The notes beneath the pieces were generated by a model. The model saw only the letters and a program-made list of their open reading frames with translations, was not told the DNA's origin and ran no database searches. Shown in pieces: positions 49,701 through 60,653 of a stretch of 64,000 bases of DNA (positions within the stretch are counted from its first letter, which is position 1; every line of letters starts with the position of its first letter). Location of the stretch: assembly GCA_905220665.1 (NCBI GenBank), contig CAJNAR010000171.1, positions 1-64,000 on the forward strand. The letters run 5' to 3'. Source of the stretch: Albugo candida (taxonomy: Eukaryota > Oomycota > Peronosporomycetes > Albuginales > Albuginaceae). A program made the translations under genes and the position numbers.

Positions 49701-49924
49701 AGGTCATCAGAGTGTTTGCATAGCATGTACGTTCCTTCTTTGACTCCATCAAGTGTCAGATTCTTCACGAATGGATCATCGCCTGTGTCATTTGATGAAG
49801 CTTTTTCACCGTCGTGGGCCACCAATTTCGACTTGTTGATAATCGATCCATATCTTCTTTGTAACGTTTCATCTGAGAACAAGACGGAAGAAGTAGTTCG
49901 CTTTACTTTGTCGCGTTTGCTCAT
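43481..49924 (-). CDS. Giant multi-EF-hand protein with MABP-like domain and C-terminal RanBP2-type zinc fingers
   Basis: Six exons (49924-49371, 49310-49142, 49084-48187, 48121-48013, 47951-47385, 47318-43481) give 2,044 residues in phase. EF-hand loops are numerous: LMDSDHDGFVRINDF (~252), RLDVNKDGIVDYSDF, LLDKDKSGYIVASEF, FDLNADGGIDFDEF, CDADRNGTISRKEF, FMDVNGDGEVGIDEF and YDVNGTGFVTVDGF, plus degenerate pairs. Residues ~280-445 hold two beta-prism-like repeats (GGNNMFLWFKS, HLFIWISHT, GIFLWVRRR) resembling MABP domains, which bind membranes or vesicle proteins in ESCRT-I and DENN proteins. The end has WACHVC...CEIC (1983-2002), a RanBP2-type finger, and CPKC...CNLC (2018-2035). A calcium-regulated membrane scaffold is a reasonable guess; the function is unknown. 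The in-frame codon at 49957 is TTG, so the ATG at 49924 is chosen. Confidence 0.88.
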
Positions 49925-50035
49925 ACTATGCCGATTTATGTTCTGTTCATAATGCAATCCTGAAACGACACGAAAGCTGTTACGTCATCGATTTGTTAGC
50001 AGTTAGCAAACACTGCTTTTGAGCGCTTAACGGAA
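49925..50035. promoter_or_regulatory. Divergent promoter region, 111 bp
   Basis: The only sequence between the start codons of the minus-strand EF-hand gene (49924) and the plus-strand SLC44 gene (50036). Both 5' UTRs and both core promoters must fit here or overlap the genes. I see no clear TATA box or initiator that I would assign. Confidence 0.5.
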
Positions 50036-51787
50036 ATGGAACTGGAATGTGCAGATTCTCAAGCGCTACTACTCGCTGCGCACAGCTTTGATGACAGAGT
50101 GAATTCGAAAACTAGTGGAACTACGAATCATCAACCTAATAGCACAAAGAATTCTCCTGATTCTACATCGTCTTTTAAAAATGCCTCAAAAGCGGATACT
50201 TCTCTCCAGCGTCACCATCACGACAACCTGTTTACGTATTTGCTTGGTATAAATATTGCTGTAGTAATTTTTCTGGCGGTAACAAGACTTGGAATTAGAT
50301 CCCTACTCATTCATTACCACTTTCTTTATTTGTAGCTTGCATTTGGCCTACCAAATGTGTCAAATTTGTATTTTACGATTCATCCGAGCGCTTCATCTCA
50401 TGGAATCAAGTTATTTAGTATCGTTATCCTTACTTCCGTCCTCGCCACTTTTCTATCATTTCTTTGGATGGAGGTTTTGCAACGTCACGCGTTGCATGTA
50501 CTTTCAGCAACAGTTCGGGTGAGTATTCTTGTCTGCCTTGCGCTCGGAACTATCAGCTTCTTCGATGCCGGAGTTGGCGGACGAGCGATTGGTTTTTTCA
50601 ACATATTTTCTGCATTCTTCTTGTTTCTATACTATATGAGCTCTCGTCCTTCTATGGCTTTTGCATCATCAAATTTACGTCTCGGAGTACAAATACTGCA
50701 AAAATTCCCGCAGGTGTTTTATTTCACGGGAAAAGTGGTTCTTGTACAAGGGATTTGGACAGTCATATGGCTTGGCGGCGTTCTTGGGATTCTTTCCATG
50801 TTGACTTATCGGCTACATGATGCCAACGGTTATGGATATGCAGCGATCTTTTTTCTTTTACTGAGGTATCTGTCCCTTTTTGTACAATCTGACAATCTCA
50901 TATAGTCTCTATTGATTTGAAGCTATTATTGGGCTGCACAAGTATGCAAAAATGTAGTACATTGTGTTGTGGCAGGAACGGTTGGCGAGTGGTGGTATGG
51001 ATCAAGCAATTCAGAAAGTGTATCACGAGCCAAAGTGCGCACATTGTCGACTTCATTCGGCTCAGTATGTCTTGGTTCCCTCATCGTTGCAGTTTTGAGT
51101 ACAATTCGTACTTTTTTCGATCTGTTCCCACGACGTGGAGGAAGACAAAGTGCCAATGCTTGTTTGGATTGGATTATTACCGTTGTGATGCATCATGCTC
51201 AGTATTTCAACAAATTTGCATTCTGCCATGTTGCGATGTATGGAAGCAGTTTAGGAAAGGCTGGAACAGATACCTTTGCATTACTTCGAAACCGTGGATG
51301 GACCGCGCTTGTGAACGACAGCTTGATTTCTAACGTGCTTTCAGTTGGTTGTTTGTTGGTCGGGCTCTTGTCAGGAGGTATCGGCGCTTCCTGGCTGTAT
51401 TTGACTTTGAACTGTACCGAAACAGAAGCCGCTTTGCATCCAGAAGAGTGCGGTAAGTAACATACTCGCTACTAATTCTACGTATTTATGTCTGCATGCA
51501 ACAGAGACTTTTAGCGTTGTGATTTTGAGCTTTGTGATTTGCAGCACAACGGCATTTGCGATTTCCTCCACTATTTCCTCTGTGTTGGAAAGCGTCGTTA
51601 TAACAGTTTTCATCTGCTTTGCTGAGGTACGACACGATACAATGCCAAAGTTTGAGTTTGATTGTCTTAACTTATATGCTTATACAAGGATCCCGCTGTG
51701 TTTGAACGATACCACCCACGAGAGCACTTGGAGCTTGTGACGGCCTGGTCAACATATAAGCCCGATTTATTTTTACAGAGTGTGTGA
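50036..51787 (+). CDS. Choline transporter-like protein (SLC44/CTL, PNS1 family)
   Basis: Five exons (50036-50278, 50336-50865, 50923-51452, 51505-51626, 51689-51787) give 507 residues. A Ser/Asn/His-rich cytosolic N-terminus is followed by about ten TMs (first FTYLLGINIAVVIFLA). CTL signatures are present: the block SYYWAAQVCKNVVHCVVAG then EWWYG, the SFGSVCLGSLIVAVL segment, FAFCHVAMYGSSLGKAG (the family's 'aYa.iai.G..FC..A' block), and a late segment with SSVLESVVITVFICFAED. The C-terminus is ERYHPREHLELVTAW. These proteins move choline and ethanolamine across plasma or mitochondrial membranes for phosphatidylcholine synthesis; substrate here is inferred from family. Introns are 52-62 nt. 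Divergent to the EF-hand gene. Confidence 0.93.
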
Positions 51788-52260
51788 TTTATATACGCAT
51801 TTCCTTTCATACTTTCGTTGCAATCAGCGCTGATGCATTTCGCACAACTAATGCAATGGTAGCCTGATAAAACTTCAAACCTTTCATTGAGCTGGCTAAG
51901 AGTATTGGCCGCTAACGGAGCTCTTCATCCGTGCGTCTAATCTTGCAGGCTTCCATCATGTTCTAAAGTACTCTGTACTCCTTAATAGAACGCTCAGGCT
52001 ATTGAACAAATGTGAAACCTAACTTGATCCGGCTGCTTTCGTTCTCAAATTAGGTTGCACGAATGTCGCATAAAGTATATCCCTAAAGAAAGGCAAAAAA
52101 GCGGCAGTGAGAGAATTGGCAGAACAAAGGTATGGTTGTGGTGATAATGATCATTCGCATTTTGTAGAGTAGGCCAACGCTGTAATCTTACAAGTAGCTT
52201 CTTACTTGTATCGCAAGTCTGACATTTTTCCATTCTTTTCACGCAGAGAAATCGACGAAA
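51788..52260. other. Spacer between the SLC44 and ARL8 genes
   Basis: No supported gene. A 65-aa minus frame has no motif. Likely the SLC44 3' end and the ARL8 promoter. Confidence 0.5.
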
Positions 52261-52987
52261 ATGGGAGCAATTTTACAGAAGATGTTACAAACCTTTTATA
52301 CGAAAAAGATCGAGGTCGTGCTCGTTGGTCTCGAAAACAGGTCAAACAGCTCTCATATAATCCCACTTCTTTCTGATGTGCTGACAGAAATTCATTTCAG
52401 CGGAAAAACTACACTTCTTAATGTGATGGCGATGGGACATCCAGTAGAAACATGTCCGACAATCGGACTGAATGTAAAACTAGTAAAAAAAAGCGGTGTG
52501 CAAATGAAATGTTGGGATATTGGGGGTCAAGCACAATACAGAACAGAATGGGGAAGATACACAAGAGGCTGTGACGTCATCATCTATGTTGTGGATGCGA
52601 ACGCCGTAAGTTCAAAGTGAATATTATCTATCAGTATTGATAGTAACTTTTTGCTTCATTTAGTTTGATCAGATATCTTTGGCGAGGAAAGAACTACACC
52701 GCCTGCTAGAAGACCGGTTCGTCGTACATTTTTGCATCTCATGAGTTTGCTTCCGTTACAATTTCTTGTGTTGTATGGTTCGCAGTGAGCTGGCGACAAC
52801 ACCATTGCTAGTTTTGGCAAACAAGATTGACTTGGAACCACACATATGCGAACCCGAGCTTATTCGCGAGCTGAATTTGGATTACGTTGTAGACAATCCG
52901 TGGCTCATGATTCCGTGTTCTGCGTTGCGGCTTGTCAATATCGATCAAGTCATTCAGTGGTTGATGAAACAGTCCGGAAAAGGATAG
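52261..52987 (+). CDS. ARL8: ARL8-like small GTPase
   Basis: Four exons (52261-52340, 52401-52605, 52664-52716, 52786-52987; introns 58-69 nt) give 179 residues. GTPase motifs: P-loop GLENSGKT (23-30), switch I Thr in TIGLNV, WDIGGQ (65-70), and NKID (125-128). The run GRYTRGCDVIIYVVDA and the end LIRELNL...NIDQVIQWLMKQS match ARL8, which recruits motors to lysosomes and late endosomes in animals. Two differences from animal ARL8: Gly at position 2 (MGAIL), a potential N-myristoylation site normally absent in ARL8, and NKID where animals have NKRD. The exon 3 donor is followed by ttcg, giving the weak donor gttcgt. ARL2/3 are the alternative, but they lack the RY.RG motif. Confidence 0.88.
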
Positions 52988-53427
52988 AGAGGGTTTTTGT
53001 TACATGTCTCTTCGGAATGTTTTCTCAATGCAGCACTTTGCCCGTGTCCTCTGATTGCTCGCTCGGACCTTTTTCTTCGCCACTAATTCGAGTCAAGGCA
53101 GTATCTCCTCATGCACACGACTATCATTGTTAATCACTGCACTGCTTAATGTACAGATGTCACGATTGCAATCTAAGCTTTGAAGACGTGTTCATATTGC
53201 TCAAACATAGAGCTTATCTGTCAAAGAAGAGCTGAGCATTTGCAATTCGCATTCCTGCTTCGTCTGCGTCAAAATGCAGAGATAGTGAAGGGCCGAAATC
53301 GTGGCTACGTGCATGTGCGCCTACTGTTACAGATGTGCATCTTTCATTCCCACGACATTGCCAGCCGTCTGGAGTGGTAGAGCACGGTACATACCAGTAT
53401 CGCCCGATAGCCGCAAATTCAAAATAA
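52988..53427. other. Spacer between ARL8 and fumarase genes
   Basis: No gene supported. Short frames on both strands overlap without motifs. Confidence 0.5.
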
Positions 53428-55067
53428 ATGTTACACCGACGAGTCTCAAGTAGAGCATTCCACCAAACGATTTGCTTTAATAAATCCATCACACGTTCGA
53501 TGAGCGCTTATCGCAGCGAATCCGACTCTATTGGGACAATCCAAGTCGATGCAAGCAAGTATTGGGGAGCACAAACTCAGCGAAGCATTCAAAACTTTCC
53601 AATTGGAGGGGAACGCGAACGAATGCCGCTTCCCGTCATAAAGGGTACACTATCACGAAATACAACGAGAAATAGCAAAGCAACTCACTGTTTGTTTTAG
53701 CTTTTGGAGTGATAAAAAAATGTACCGCGAAATACAACATGTCTAAAGGTAAATTGGATCAATCGATCGGGAATTCAATCATCAGAGCTGCCGATGATGT
53801 GATTAATGGAAAACTAAATGAGCAATTCCCTCTGGTGACTCAAATGCGTCTTATTTTATATACCCGCATGCTAATGTGACGCAAATTAGGTGGTCTTCCA
53901 AACAGGCTCAGGCACACAAACGAATATGAATGTGAATGAAGTCATCTCCAATCGTGCCATTGAATATTGCGGTGGAGAAATGGGAAGCAAAGTTCCCGTT
54001 CATCCTAATGATCATGTCAATATGGGCCAATCGTCGAATGATTCTTTCCCGGCGGCGATGCACGTCGCTGCCGTCCAGGAAATCCACCGGATTCTGCTGC
54101 CAGGACTGAGAAAGTTACATGATGCTCTGGACAATAAAGTGAAAGAGTTTCAGGATATCATCAAAATCGGACGCACACACACGCAAGATGCAACGCCGAT
54201 GACATTGGGTCAGGAGTTCTCTGGGTATCGTGAGGTAAGTTGTTATCAGATGATGTGTTGAAGTGGTGTTAATGTCGATACTGCGCTCCACAGCAAATTG
54301 CATTGAGCATTCAACGAGCTGAAGCTTCACTGACAAACTTGTACAAGCTTGCGCTCGGTGGAACTGCTGTCGGCACAGGGCTTAATACCTCAAAAGGATA
54401 CGATGTCGAAATCGCCAAATATATCGCCGAAGAAACAGAATTACCTTTTATCACAGCACCCAATAAATTTGAAGCGCTTGCAGCACATGATGCGGTCGTT
54501 GAAGCGAGCGGGGCAATGAACACGATCGCATGCTCACTTATGAAGATAGCGAATGATATCCGTTTTCTCGGATCGGGACCGCGAAGTGGCTTGGGTGAGC
54601 TCACCCTTCCAGCAAATGAGCCTGGCTCCTCCATTATGCCCGGCAAAGTGAATCCAACGCAATGTGAAGCCATCACAATGGTGTGTGCACAGGTCATGGG
54701 TAATCATGTAGCCGTCACCGTCGGTGGGTCAAATGGCCATTTTGAATTGAATGTGTTCAAACCAGTAATGATAAGCAATCTTCTTTCATCCATTCGATTG
54801 ATCGGTGATAGCGCAATTGCCTTTACGGATAATTGTGTCACCGGCATCATTGCGAATAAGGATACTATTGATCGATTGATGAAGAATTCCTTGATGCTGG
54901 TCACTGCATTGAATCCTCACATTGGGTACGACAATTCTTCCAAGGTCGCAAAGAAAGCTCATCAAGATGGAACCACGTTGAAGGAAGCAGCCATTGAGCT
55001 GGGATTCCTAACCGGCGAAGAATTTGACCGTTTGGTGCGTCCTCAAGACATGATTGGACCCAAATGA
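53428..55067 (+). CDS. FH: Fumarate hydratase class II, mitochondrial
   Basis: Four exons (53428-53644, 53701-53834, 53890-54234, 54294-55067; introns 55-59 nt) give 489 residues. The enzyme hydrates fumarate to L-malate in the TCA cycle. Motifs: [10 protein letters not shown] near residue 45, the active-site regions [16 protein letters not shown] and [31 protein letters not shown], and the superfamily signature [11 protein letters not shown] (343-353). Length is typical (460-500). The N-terminus ([20 protein letters not shown]) is Arg/Ser-rich without acids, a mitochondrial presequence. A second in-frame Met at residue 25 (MSAYRSESD) sits exactly at the start of the mature enzyme and could yield a cytosolic form. 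Confidence 0.96.
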
Positions 55068-55249
55068 GTGCGATAATATGAAAGATGATGAAACTATAGC
55101 TTTCGAGGTTATATTTGTTGTGCATCGGGAACATCATACTTTTCTTCTTTTTGAATGCTCTTCTGATTCTGTAAGGAATATACCGCTGCCTGGAAGGGAA
55201 GATACAGAGAGCTCTACATAGATGTACACACGTCAGAGAATTTTAAACG

Positions 55250-55471
55250 CTATATGACGTGTTCACGTACAAGCTGTCGCTCAGCCGTGCTGAGCTCTCG
55301 AGATAATGTCTCTGTTTGCTTATTTACGACCGCTAATGTCCGATTGAGCTGAAAAAAACTGTCATTTACTTATTGTTGAATGAAAATGCATCTTACGACG
55401 TGTAATTGACTGGCAAAATTACTCATTGCATTTATAAGTCTGGTTTCTTGGCATTCTTTTTTAGATATCAT
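55250..55471 (-). CDS. Small coiled-coil protein or terminal exons of a gene, unrecognised
   Basis: Exons 55471-55397 and 55348-55250, with a 48-nt intron (gtaaga...ttttttcag, a strong acceptor), give 57 residues: MISKKECQETRLINAMSNFA, then LNRTLAVVNKQTETLSRELS and an Arg/Glu helix. The frame stays open upstream of this ATG (SEYLRQLVFEGVHRPLL), so there may be an earlier exon. Heptad-like spacing suggests a coiled coil. It is convergent with fumarase and divergent to the Lys/Ser-rich gene. Confidence 0.5.
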
Positions 55472-55593
55472 TGGTGTATGAAGTAGTAGAGGTCTGTGTA
55501 CGCCTTCAAAAACTAGTTGTCGAAGGTATTCGCTCTTGATGAGATATAAGATTATGTAAAAGCAAGAAATCGAAGACTTTTGGAGACAGCGTC

Positions 55594-57216
55594 ATGTGGA
55601 TGCAGAAATCATTGGAAGGTATGAGTATCGCTTCTCCTGGAAGTCGTTTACACTCGCGCAACAACCAACCAGTATCTACATCAATGTCTCAATCGAATGG
55701 AAGCAGTCTGCAAGGGTATGGAGACCGTCCGTATGTCGTGGATCAAGACAATGGCACATGGAAGTCGAAACTAATTGAAAGCGGCCAGTGGCTTGGTGAG
55801 AAAGTGATCGAGTATGGAGGCAGAATTGTTCGTGGAAACTCTCACAGCTCAATTCCCAATCAATTGGCACAGCAACAGCCTCGGAATGATGGTCGTGCTA
55901 ATTGGATGGCTGACATCCGCAATTCGTCTTCGTCATACGTGGCGTCCTCTGTCGAAGGCGGGTGTATGGCGTATCAGAATGAATTTAAAACGACGCGACC
56001 ATCGGCGTATTCGGACTCGATGGCATTCGGAAATACTCCCACGTCAATGGCTGATACGCAATCGCCAGATTTTCACGGTGAGTTACGAAAGGGTAAAGTG
56101 AAAAGCAAGTCGAAGCGGAATAGACAGAAAGAGAAGAAAGATAAGACAAAGAGCAGGAAGAAAAAAGCTGACGATGGATTTGACTCAGCGTCGTATTCGG
56201 AATCAGATAAATCGATGCCTGATTCCAAGTCCTCGTTTTATTCAGACTCGTGTTCCGAAAGCGACTCGAAAAGCTCAAGAGTTAGGTCGAGAAAAGCTGT
56301 CGACAAAACGAAAACAGCGCATGTGAATAGACATACGCAAAAAGTTACAAAGAGTAAGAAGTATCCCAAAAGCTCGGCCTCTGTCAGCACTACAAATATG
56401 AATGCCGGCTCTATCGATTTTCACGAGAAGAAATCAAGAAATCTTCGTACAAAAAAGCGAGAGAAAAAGTCTATTAGCGCGCGTAAGGATCACAACAAGT
56501 CATTAAGTGATTCAACGCCTAGCGAGAAAGTCGTTACGAGTACGAAGAAAAGCATTAGACGGAAACACAAAACTCAGCAAAGTGTCCAAGTTGTCGATTT
56601 GCTTGGCGTTGAAGAACTGGTGATTGATGGTCCTAACGTGACTCGCACTATAGCAAGTCAAAGCGTGGCACCTCTCAGCGACATATTCAGTCCGCAAGAA
56701 CCCGAGTCTGTGGTATTGGAAAGCCTTAACGACTTGCATTTTCCCGCAAAGGCCGAAAAGCATACCGAATCGGCTGTACTTTCAGGAACGACAACACGTA
56801 CCAGCACAGCAGCTTCCAATATGGTACTTCCGGCAAGTGCAGATACGGTGAAGAATGTGGACACCCCAACTTGCAGCATATTGCCCGAGAATAATCTGGT
56901 CAACTTGGATGCATTGGTGGCTGATAAAAGGAGTGATAGCGAGCATGGTGCTACTTCAAAGAAAAGTCTGAACGATTTGAGAAGAGAGCATCAGCAAGAA
57001 CGGCCGATCTCATCGATGAACGCCATGTCGAATCCAACCGACCCAAGGAATATTTCTTATGTGATGGTGCCCGTGTCAATGTCCATGCCGTTCGCATCCG
57101 TGCAGCAAGCTCCGCAACAACTGCACTCGCAAAGTCCTCAGCATGTCCCAGTTTTCGATCAGCATCGCTATCATTCACACATTTCAACCTCTCACGAAGA
57201 ACAACGGCGATTGTGA
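55594..57216 (+). CDS. Lys/Ser-rich low-complexity protein, unrecognised
   Basis: One open frame of 540 residues from the ATG at 55594. Residues 40-100 hold a conserved-looking amphipathic stretch (KLIESGQWLGEKVIEYGGR). 165-320 are dominated by Lys/Arg and Ser (KSKSKRNRQKEKKDKTKSRK, SESDKSMPDSKSS). The rest is Ser/Thr/Pro/Gln-rich with short motifs (VDLLGVEELVIDG; SVAPLSDIFSPQEPESVVLE) that resemble clathrin-adaptor or nuclear scaffold linkers. A possible 57-nt intron (55620-55676, gtatga...aaccag) would shorten it by 19 residues while keeping frame. The overlapping minus and other-frame ORFs are shadows. Possibly a nuclear or trafficking protein. Confidence 0.75.
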   Translation: MWMQKSLEGMSIASPGSRLHSRNNQPVSTSMSQSNGSSLQGYGDRPYVVDQDNGTWKSKLIESGQWLGEKVIEYGGRIVRGNSHSSIPNQLAQQQPRNDGRANWMADIRNSSSSYVASSVEGGCMAYQNEFKTTRPSAYSDSMAFGNTPTSMADTQSPDFHGELRKGKVKSKSKRNRQKEKKDKTKSRKKKADDGFDSASYSESDKSMPDSKSSFYSDSCSESDSKSSRVRSRKAVDKTKTAHVNRHTQKVTKSKKYPKSSASVSTTNMNAGSIDFHEKKSRNLRTKKREKKSISARKDHNKSLSDSTPSEKVVTSTKKSIRRKHKTQQSVQVVDLLGVEELVIDGPNVTRTIASQSVAPLSDIFSPQEPESVVLESLNDLHFPAKAEKHTESAVLSGTTTRTSTAASNMVLPASADTVKNVDTPTCSILPENNLVNLDALVADKRSDSEHGATSKKSLNDLRREHQQERPISSMNAMSNPTDPRNISYVMVPVSMSMPFASVQQAPQQLHSQSPQHVPVFDQHRYHSHISTSHEEQRRL

Positions 57217-57354
57217 GCATGTGGTCAAATGATAGAATGACAGCAACAAATCGATGTTTGGACCATTGTCAATGTACTTGTGATCTTTTTATTGATATTA
57301 TCAGTCGTCCTTTGACCAAAGCGGCCGTCAAGTCTGAACGATCAATAATCACCC

Positions 57355-59591
57355 TCAACTAGTCGTACTCGTGTGCATCCCGTTCGCGAGAAGCATGTGG
57401 TGTGCCTGACGGTCTACACTACTTGTTTTCTTCCCTGATGGCTCCACTCGGCCATTGGGATGATCTATATCAACAAATGCCATGTCGGGTCGTCGCCGAA
57501 ATGACTTTTGCTGATTTACAAAAAGACGATCTGTATCCTGTGTGAGTCCATGCACTCTTTCTATTGCTGATGTGCCTGTAGTCGAAAGTATGCTGCTTGT
57601 TTGTGCACGTGTTCGCATGTTTGTGGCTGCTAGACGTTTCGCCTGCAAATGCGTTGGACTTATCCGATGTAAGATCTTGAGTGCGACAGGAATGCTTTGG
57701 CCAGTGGGGGACGAGCGAGGAGACTTTTCCACTTTTGTTCTGGTGCTTTCTAATCGATTCAGTCGCAGTCTTCCAGTTGTCCCCGTTGGTGTGTTTGTAC
57801 CGAAAGCGGTGAAAGCTGGCGCTGTCGATCCTGTACCAGCATTGTCCTGGCGTGGAGGTGATTTCAATACGATGGACGGTAGCTTTTCATCGTGAGCCGT
57901 GTTGCTACTTCCAACAATACTTTTGATCGGGGAGGGAGCACTCGAAACGCATTCTCCTTCGTCTTCCGATTCCTGGCTACGCGTCGGTTGGATGCTGAGA
58001 GAATCGATTGCAAGTGTTGTGCTTGAGATACCACGCACCCAAGAATGAGTGAAAATCTCGGGAATTGTCGCACGTTCGTTCGGGTCCAATTTGAGCATTT
58101 GTGCAATGAGATCTATCCAAATGAAATGTCAGCACTCATCAGCGATGGAAAGATGGTAGCGTACCGGTGACACAAGGGCTCAAATGGTCATCCAATTTGT
58201 ATTGACATTGCATGATTCTACTCCGAATCACACTCTCTCTTGGTCTGTTGGAGCCCTGCAGATCCGGTCCTTCGAATGGTAATCGTCCACAAAGAATTGC
58301 ATACAAAATCACTCCAAGGCTCCATACATCTAACGGAGGTCCTGCGTTGGAAGTACCACGAAATACTTCGGGAGCCAGGTACGACAGAGAGCCACAACTT
58401 GTCTTCATCATCGCCCCAGGCTTGTAAAAATCGCTAAGTCCGAAATCTGCGATTTTCACCATTGATATATCATTTTTACTGCATAGAGTATCAGTACATG
58501 AGAGACTATCATTCGATAACGACACGAACTTTGAAAGTAAGATATTCTCAAGTTTGAGATCTCGATGACATATATGTTGATTGTGCGCGTACCCGACCCC
58601 GGCGAGGATCTGATTGAACAAATCGACCCCTTCCTCTTCGGCTATGTAGCCACCAGGAACATTCCGCAGATAGTGAAACAAATCGCCGCTGACCACATGA
58701 TACATTAAGATGCCGAGAGCACACGGAATTACACGACGTACCCTTCGAGTAATTCGATCAATAGCACGACGTGATTTGGTTCATTCACCACACGATTGAG
58801 TTTGATGATATTGGGATGATTGAGTGCCTTTACGCAAACGTCGATAAATCAAAGATCCATCAATCTTGGCTGGAACGTACCGTCAGACACTGAATTTCGG
58901 TTGTTGTTCTTTCGACGTCTCCAAGCGATCCCATTTCGCTTTTCTAAGATCCAAAAGTGCTCAAATATAAACAACTTGCAATTCAAATATCACGACAAAC
59001 CAGAATGAATTTCAGCGCTACTTTATCATTTGTCAATTGATGGGTTCCAAGCCGTACCTAACACTGCATTAGATGACCGTAATCAATAGTGCATTTACTC
59101 ACTTCTCCAAAGCCTCCTCGACCCAATAAAGCTCCCACTTTGTACCCACTCACCACATTATCACGATCATCCACTGAGCACTGAGCATCGTCTCTATTCG
59201 ATGGGGCTTTAAACGGCATTCCAGTCGAAAAAAATAGCAAATCATTCTCTTCGACACACATAATGTCATCAAGCTCGGCGCCTTCCATCGACAAATTGCA
59301 TCAAAGTATGCAAAAGAGCGATACTCTCAGTGTAAAATACCATCAGCATTGAAAACTCGTGAGGCCATCGGAACCATCTCAAGCCGTTGGGAGGCAGCAC
59401 ATAGAAACTCATCCCACGACCAATGATGCTGAATAAATAACGCTAGCATTGCAAATGTAACGTTGATTGACACGCAAAAAAAGAGCCGCTGTACCCTTTG
59501 GATTCTCAAAAATCCCATTTTTATACGCTTTTATTGGCTTTCCTTGCACTGCATGCTCATGAAAGCCATCAATTGCATCGAAATCCACCAT
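57355..59591 (-). CDS. CAMK-type protein kinase with N-terminal doublecortin-like domain
   Basis: Eight exons (59591-59472, 59428-59341, 59281-59103, 59057-59001, 58943-58881, 58827-58742, 58688-58165, 58112-57355; introns 43-59 nt) give 624 residues in phase. Residues ~20-95 look like a DCX (doublecortin, microtubule-binding) domain: NGIFENPKGTAALFLR, WDEFLCAASQRLEM, RVFNADGAELDDI, NDLLFFSTG. The kinase domain follows: LLGRGGFGEV (120-130), VALK (Lys145), HRDLKLEN (239), DFG (279), APE (303), and DVWSLGVILYAILCGRLPFEG. The C-terminal ~230 residues are Ser/Thr-rich and probably regulatory. The domain order matches DCLK kinases; SNF1/CAMK-like features mean the substrate is unknown. The ATG at 59288 is intronic. 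Convergent with the Lys/Ser-rich gene and divergent to UBC13. Confidence 0.9.
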
Positions 59592-59858
59592 TTTAGACGC
59601 GACAAAGCTCAAAATTGAAACGTGTAGCGGTCTCTATACAGAATTTTATTGCATGTGCACTTCCTAACAGCGAACGCGGTTGCACTTGTAACTATTGTTT
59701 AAGAGAGCACGTTCGATGCATAAATTTTTGCTATTAAAGTCAGACGCCATCCTTCCTAAAATAGATAGAGACGGCGTTACGGAATTCGGCAAAATAAAGC
59801 GATTATGGGACCCATTTTGTGAGGTGATGTGCACTGATACTTAAACGAAACAAGTAAC
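59592..59858. promoter_or_regulatory. Divergent promoter region, 267 bp
   Basis: Lies between the kinase start codon (59591, minus) and the UBC13 start codon (59859, plus), so it must carry both promoters and 5' UTRs. No motif was assigned. Confidence 0.45.

Positions 59859-60653
<795 letters not shown>

Noticed and set aside
55596..55778. Alternative plus frame before the Lys/Ser-rich gene (EIEDFWRQRHVDAEIIG)
   Set aside because: Looks coding-like but has no in-frame ATG and no splice that links it to the long frame. Kept only as a possible other transcript.
59058..59294. Kinase start at the ATG of 59288
   Set aside because: This ATG lies in an intron. Splicing 59341 to 59281 restores the DCX-like frame (RVFNADGAELDD), and the exons upstream are in phase.
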